A DNA stretch of 64,000 bases from Macrolepiota albuminosa (taxonomy: Eukaryota; Basidiomycota; Agaricomycetes; Agaricales; Agaricaceae), in the NCBI GenBank assembly GCA_027475525.1, contig JAMWFC010000122.1, positions 62,001 through 126,000 of the forward strand, in the 5' to 3' direction. The notes beneath the pieces are model-generated. The model did not search any database. It had not been told where the DNA came from and saw only the letters and a list, made by a program, of their open reading frames with translations. How positions within the stretch are numbered: the first letter of the stretch is position 1; each line of letters begins with the position of its first letter. This document shows positions 58,987 through 64,000 of this stretch, piece after piece. The position numbers and the translations under genes are program-made.

Positions 58987-59065
58987 GCAGGGGTCATAAG
59001 CCTAGTTGTACTTGAGTAGAGAAGCTGGCCGCTCTCACAAGGACTGCATGTCCTCACATTCTGAG

Positions 59066-59160
59066 TGTCAGGGGACTCCTCATTTCTCCCTTTTCTCACT
59101 CCTTATCTCTTCACTCTCCTTCCATTCATTCTCTTATTTCTTCTGACATTATTTCATTTT
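59066..59160 (+). mobile_element. 5' stub of LTR-Z, cut by Copia-2
   Basis: Starts TGTCAGGGGACTCCTCA and follows LTR-Z for about 90 bp, then stops where the Copia-2 LTR begins at 59161. The rest of this LTR should reappear beyond the right end of Copia-2. Confidence 0.8.
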
Positions 59161-59441
59161 TGTTATCCTGACCAGGAGAGTCAGCTAATTAAGCAGTCAC
59201 ATGATCATTGGCATGGACTTGCGATGGCGCGTCATACAACCTCAGTTGTTCACCATCATCTTGATGGACACTGAGGTTGTGAGTACTTAGTTTTTCCTTC
59301 TTCTAAATACCTATCTTACATATGATACAGCTTGTATCAATCATTAGGTATTACAATTCAGTTGTTCACCATCATCTTGACAGACACTGAGGTTCTTGTA
59401 TCAATCATTAGTAGTATCAAGCTGTCAGACTCAGCCCAACA
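59161..59441 (+). repeat. 5' LTR of Copia-2
   Basis: Proposed limits TGTTATCC...CCCAACA (281 bp). Contains two degenerate copies of a 'cagttgttcaccatcatcttga' segment 116 bp apart and a CCTCAGT...CACTGAGG hairpin like that of Copia-1. The left limit rests on the break in LTR-Z; the 3' LTR is outside the window. Confidence 0.75.
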
Positions 59442-59452
59442 GGTTATGGGCC
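59442..59452 (+). promoter_or_regulatory. Copia-2 primer-binding site
   Basis: GGTTATGGGCC directly after the LTR end, the same initiator tRNA-Met anticodon-region complement as in Copia-1. Confidence 0.75.
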
Positions 59453-59520
59453 TTCTCTTCTGAGATTTGTGGATATTCTCTGTATAGCTGAAATCTTTCT
59501 CGTCTGGTTGGACGGTCATC

Positions 59521-61245
59521 ATGACTGATCTGTTTCAACATCGTCGTAATCCACAGCGGGCTGCTGCGTCGTCTTCATGTCAGGCTCCGTGGATCGCCCC
59601 AATGGCCTCTACGTCTCAATCCGGGTTCTCTCGTGATTTGCCTCCCCATTTACAATCTGTTTCTTCTGGGACTTCACACCCTTCAACTTCTGATACGCAT
59701 ATATCTTCGGGATCTTCGAGATCCTTTATTCCGTGTGCTACTTCAGCTTTACACAACAGTTACTTGAATCGCAAATTAGTCACACTGACTCCCACACCGT
59801 CTGCTTCGCATACCATGCAAAATCACCCAGTATATGTGTCAATTCCAGTTACTTCTGCCCCTGTACATCATCTTTCTCCTCTTCCTCAAACTCCTTTTGC
59901 CAATGGACCATCGAATAATGAGATTATTCCCACCTCTCCGCTAGTTCCGCAATATCATCAACATAATCTTCCTGTTACACCGCCTTCCCCAGTTCCACGT
60001 ATTTTATCTCGACCACCTTCTGTTTTTCTTCAAACTTTCACACTGCCTACTCCTCATCATGTCCCTCCTGTACCGCTCTCTCGACCGCCTTCTGTATTCC
60101 TACGTATGATGCCGCCGCCAGTGTTACAATCACCTCAGATTCATCAGCCTATGCCTCAACGTGCAACTCCAGGATTTTGAGCACCTCCTCATACTCCTTT
60201 TCCACCTATTCCTCAAGTTTTTCCAAACCAACAACAGTTACCTCATGTTCCAGTTATTCCGAACGCTCCTTTGCCAAATCACTTCGCTGGCATTCCCCAA
60301 GACAATCTGTTTGGTGCACCAGTCTTTCCACCACAACCGGACTTGGGTCCCTATTTTGTACAACATCCAGTTCCTGCTCCACACCACAATATTCGACCTT
60401 TGGGTTCGGCAATGTTAGATTCAAAGTTACCATCTCTGACCACAATACCTCGCTTCAATTCTTCAGCAGACTGGGGGACATGGATCAATCCCGTCTTAGC
60501 TCTCATTGACCACTTGGGTCTCAATGGTCACATCTGTCCTATACCTTCACCAAATGCACCATTTGACTCGACCTGTCGACTTGCTCTTCCACCTCCATAT
60601 CCTCCCCATCAGTCACAAATGGAACTGATGGCGTATGAGCAATTTTGGAGGAACAACAACATTTGTTCCTATATCATGTCTGGACGACTTTCTGCCGACA
60701 TCTTTAATTCGTTACCACCGGCTCGCAGTGGCCCTTACAATTTTCCGTCGTGCACTTCTTGTGATCTTTTGGAATTTCTGAGGAAGCGTTTCAGTGTGGG
60801 TAGTGCAGCCTCAGCGCAACAAATTAAGGATTCCGTACTTCGACTGGCATGTGTGGCCAATGTGATTCCTTTGTATGTCCAATCCTGGAGAATCACAGTC
60901 AATCAATTGTCTACGACACCTTGAGACTTCACCAACTATGAAAAGATACAGAGATTTATGGATGGAATTCCGGACCATCGTGCTTACAATGTCCTTTGGG
61001 AGGAAGTGAGGAGGTCATGGAAAGGTAGTCCAGAGGGGATATTCGATTTCTTTACACTTGCAGATGCCATTTTGGAGATCGATATTGATGTTCGGCGACG
61101 TCAAGCTACGTTACAACCTAATTCTAAACCTCAACATGTTCAGAAGAACAATCCTATTACCACATCGGCGTCTATGTCTACTACAAATGACACTCCTCAG
61201 AGAAGGGGAAATGCGGTGGAAGGTGCGAAGGACAATTTGAATTGA
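59521..61245 (+). pseudogene. Copia-2 gag with long Pro-rich N-terminal region
   Basis: Begins MTDLFQHRRNPQRAAASSSC; the first 300 residues are Pro/Ser/Thr-rich. The gag core follows (LPSLTTIPRFNSSADWGTWI, MELMAYEQFWRNNNICSYIM, LLEFLRKRFSVGSAASAQQI, MDGIPDHRAYNVLWEEVR). TGA stops interrupt at 60178, 60922 and 61243 without change of frame. No zinc knuckle is visible, unlike Copia-1 gag. Confidence 0.88.
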
Positions 61246-64000
61246 CCCAAAGCAAATATCACTGTTTCGAACGACTCTCCTACAGAACCAATCCCTCCAC
61301 CACAAACGTTCCTTACCAAAGAAATTGATACTACTGTACTCCATACCGTTGAAGAGCTTGAGGAGAATGACAATGATTTCCATCTTTACACCGATTCCTT
61401 TAAGGTTGACGACTCTGCTCTTTATCTCGCTTTTGTAAGCTCATTGATGCCAGTTGCCTTGGCCTCCATTACATCCAAATTCAACTCAATACTCGATTCT
61501 GGTTGTACGGCGCACATTATCAAAGACAAGCGTTGCTTCTGGACATATCATCCAGAACAGGCGGTACCTGTTGGTACTGCTAACTGCGGTACTCTTACTA
61601 TGCTTGCTCGAGGTGATGTTAAATTTTGCACTCATGTTGATGGAAAGAATGTTATTCTTGTCTTGAAAGATTGCTTGCATGCACCCGACGTACCCATCAA
61701 CTTACTCTCTGTTGGCTCCATGGTCGAGGACAACATGAAATTGATCTTTGAAAAAGATTCCACCTCCCTGTTCTTTCCATCGACTTCGAAACACCTTTGC
61801 GGCAAGTCATTAACAGCCATGGTGCATAAAAGGCTGTCTTTTCTCTATTGTGACTTTGTATTACCTCATTTTGAAGACAACATATCTTTTTCTGCTCTTG
61901 GACATACTCCGGTTTCTTTTCCAACTGTACCTGTCACACCGGAACTTTGGCACAGATGCATGGGTCACCCGGCAAAGGACACGACACAGATGGTACTGAC
62001 AAAGAATTTTGTCACTGGGGTTGACTACTCGGGCAAATTCAAAAACTCGCAGTGCATACCTTGCATAATTGGCAAGCAGCCGGCTCGACTGTACGACAAC
62101 AATGAACGCCGAGCAGATTGCGTTGGTGACTTATTACATATGGACTCTTGTGGCCCATTTCCTACGAGGTTTTCAAATGGCAACACAAGTCATTTTCACT
62201 CGATCTTGGATGACTTTACTAATATTGGACATACAGAACTCCTTTCCAAGAAGAACCAAGCGTTACAACATTTTAAGAAGGTACAGTCCAAATTGGAGTT
62301 AAAATCCGGGAACAAAGTTAAAGTCGTTCGATGTGACGGAGCAAAGGAATTTGTAGAGGGCAAATTACGTGACTATTTAACAGAGAAAGGGATCATTTTA
62401 CAGGCGACAGCACCTTACACGCATCAACAAAATGGAAAGGCAGAATGGTACATACGCACTATTGAAGACACGGCGCAGACCTTAATGGCTGAATCAGGAT
62501 TACCGATGTCCTTTTTAGGGGATGCTGTGCTGACAGCGCAATACCTTCAAAACTGGTTACCGACTATGACGCTTCCAGGACTTACTACACCTTACGAAAT
62601 GCTTGAAGGAATAAAACCAGACTTATCGCATCTTCGGGTCTGGGGTTGTCAGTGTTTTGTGTTGAATCCGAAAGAGACAAGAAGGAAAGGAGATTTGAAG
62701 AGGTTCAAAGCAATCTTTGTGGGATACGATGAAAACAGAATAGGCTGGCGTGTTTGTGATCTGAACGGACAATACTTCTTCTCATGAGATGTGGTTTTCA
62801 ATGAAAATACTCGAGGGAAACTACTACCAGGGATAGTGATGACAACCACAAATCATTCTCCCAGTTCAACACCTCCTTTATCATCATTGATTCACTCAAT
62901 GGAAGCACCTGTCATCACAACAAATATCCCTGCTCAGTCTCCAGCCCCTATTGAAGAAAATCAGAGACCCAAACAACAGATCCGACAAACGGAGGCAGGG
63001 CGAGCATTCTTTGAAGACGTAGCACGAAGGAATGAGAAACTTACTAAGCTACGAGCGGATCATCATGCAAGAATAAAACCGCATCAAAGTCTTTTGGCAA
63101 TGTTAGACATTCATTCCTGGATAAAGTCAGCCACATTTCCGGAAGCAATGGATGATTTAACACAATTAGAGGAATTGACCATTTTCAACTTTAAAGCTTA
63201 TGTCACATACGGAAATGATCCTCCCCCATTTCGCACTGAAAATCAGCATCATGATCTGACAAAGGCTCCGGAGAATTTCAGAGAAGCAATGAGTAGAGCT
63301 GATGCCAAAGTTTGGTGGCGAGCGATGGAGGAGGAAGTCAAGAGCTTGAAAGAACAAGGAGTCTTTGTTTCGGCTATTTTACCTGAGGGAAAGAAGGCCA
63401 TAGGGGTCAGATGGGTGTATGCATTCAAGTATAATCCAGATGGGACAATTATTAGGGGAAAAGAGAAGGCTAGACTAGTGGCACAAGGGTTCAGCCAGCG
63501 ACCTGAAGACTATGGATCAACATATGCTCTGGTCGCAAAAATGACAAGTATTTGGATCATCCTAGCATACGCAGCGATGAAAGATCTGGAAATCTTTTCA
63601 TTCAATGTCAAGACAGCGTTTCTCAATGCTCTGCTTACACATGAACTATACTGCAAACAGATTTCTGGATTTCCCAACGATAATCCAAAGACAGTTAATA
63701 AGCTACTTCGTGCGATTTATAGACTCAAACAGTCATTGAGGGAATGGTATACTCTTTTGAGGGAAGTTCTGGAGGGAATCAGATTAACAAGGTGTGAAGT
63801 TGATCAAGCAGTATTTTTCGGCATGTTTACTTCACCTCCACACCACACGATTCCTAAACCGGAAGACAGAACGAATCTTTTCATTATCATATGCGTACAC
63901 ATGGACAATGGTCTCAATGTTACGAACTCCAAGGAACTATACAAATGGGTTATCAATGAGATGAACAAACGTTTTCAAGTTAAAGACTTCGGCGTGACGT
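61246..64000 (+). pseudogene. Copia-2 pol (protease, integrase, RT; RNase H beyond window)
   Basis: Protease SILDSGCTAHIIKDKRCFW (active DSG). Pre-integrase zinc region ELWHRCMGHPAK ... CIPCIIGKQPA. Integrase core with HSILDDFTNIG, VRCDGAKEFVEG and HQQNGKAEWYIRT (DDE positions present). After GWRVCDLNGQYFFS a TGA at 62785 replaces the Arg of the family motif FSRDVVF. RT: KARLVAQGFSQRPEDYGS; motif A reads FNVKTAFLNA (Asn at 63604-63606 where catalytic Asp is expected) and the active-site box reads HMDNGL (Asn at 63907-63909). One frame throughout. Confidence 0.95.

Larger units (their letters stand above)
54600..59060 (-). mobile_element. Gypsy-3: Ty3/Gypsy pol, interrupted by a solo LTR
   Basis: Minus-strand order: pre-RT region (58986-58690), RT (58515 to about 57720), RNase H (57720-57240), zinc finger and integrase (57240-55140, split by LTR-X), C-terminal integrase (55194-54870). 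Gag and protease are not found to the right, where LTR-Z and Copia-2 begin. Frames carry scattered stops. Homologous to Gypsy-2 pol. Confidence 0.9.
59161..64000 (+). mobile_element. Copia-2: Ty1/Copia retrotransposon, truncated by the window edge
   Basis: A 5' LTR (59161-59441), a primer-binding site, gag and pol in a single frame to the window end. Inserted into the LTR-Z stub (left flank ATTTT at 59156-59160). Only four in-frame stops in 4.4 kb, all TGA. RT catalytic Asp codons are mutated, so it is dead. Confidence 0.95.

Overview
The window looks like nuclear DNA of a mushroom-forming basidiomycete (Agaricomycetes). Evidence: intron-dense genes with 46-74 bp introns and short exons; a FunK1-type kinase remnant; a basidiomycete-type seven-helix membrane protein; a copper radical oxidase; a division-1 chitin synthase; and many LTR retrotransposons. 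No rRNA gene, intact tRNA gene, CRISPR array or bacterial operon is visible.

Layout. (1) 1-24.8 kb is a transposon graveyard: a broken kinase tail, a TIR element of MITE size (826-1426), a repeat 'R' with a spliced ORF of unknown function, a Ty3/Gypsy integrase (Gypsy-1) split by a foldback insertion and by a complete Ty1/Copia element with LTRs and target-site duplication (Copia-1, 6550-11335), a second Gypsy element (Gypsy-2, 14.3-20.5 kb, minus strand) whose gag is interrupted by a solo LTR (family Y), and an LTR+gag fragment (family Z). (2) 24.8-48.9 kb is a gene island: NAP1 histone chaperone, F-box/LRR-like protein, seven-helix membrane protein, membrane-anchored glyoxal/copper radical oxidase, FunK1 pseudogene, an LCL3-like nuclease fragment, chitin synthase, a long inverted-repeat (foldback) element, and an extended short-chain dehydrogenase. 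(3) 49-64 kb is transposons again: LTR-Z with gag start, Q/P-rich ORF remnants, Gypsy-3 (minus) whose integrase zinc finger is split by a solo LTR (family X), then Copia-2, which runs off the right edge.

Two signals cut across the features. First, eleven direct tandem duplications lie at unrelated places (genes, LTRs, foldback, intergenic), every one with a period of exactly 77 bp and about 2.0 copies. This is best explained as assembly joins in which a k=77 overlap was not collapsed, so lengths and distances at those places are suspect. Second, both Copia elements keep one long pol frame broken almost only by TGA codons (13 TGA, 2 TAG, 0 TAA), several at positions where the family has Arg; catalytic Asp codons of reverse transcriptase have become Asn. 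All these changes fit C-to-T loss at CpG, i.e. methylation-linked decay of transposons.

The host genes are not an operon or an obvious gene cluster. Chitin synthase and the membrane-anchored oxidase would both act at the cell surface; NAP1 acts on chromatin; the SDR is a cytosolic NAD(P)H enzyme. I see no convincing new multi-gene system here. The most informative unexplained structures are the foldback elements, the spliced ORF of repeat R, and the 77-bp artefact.
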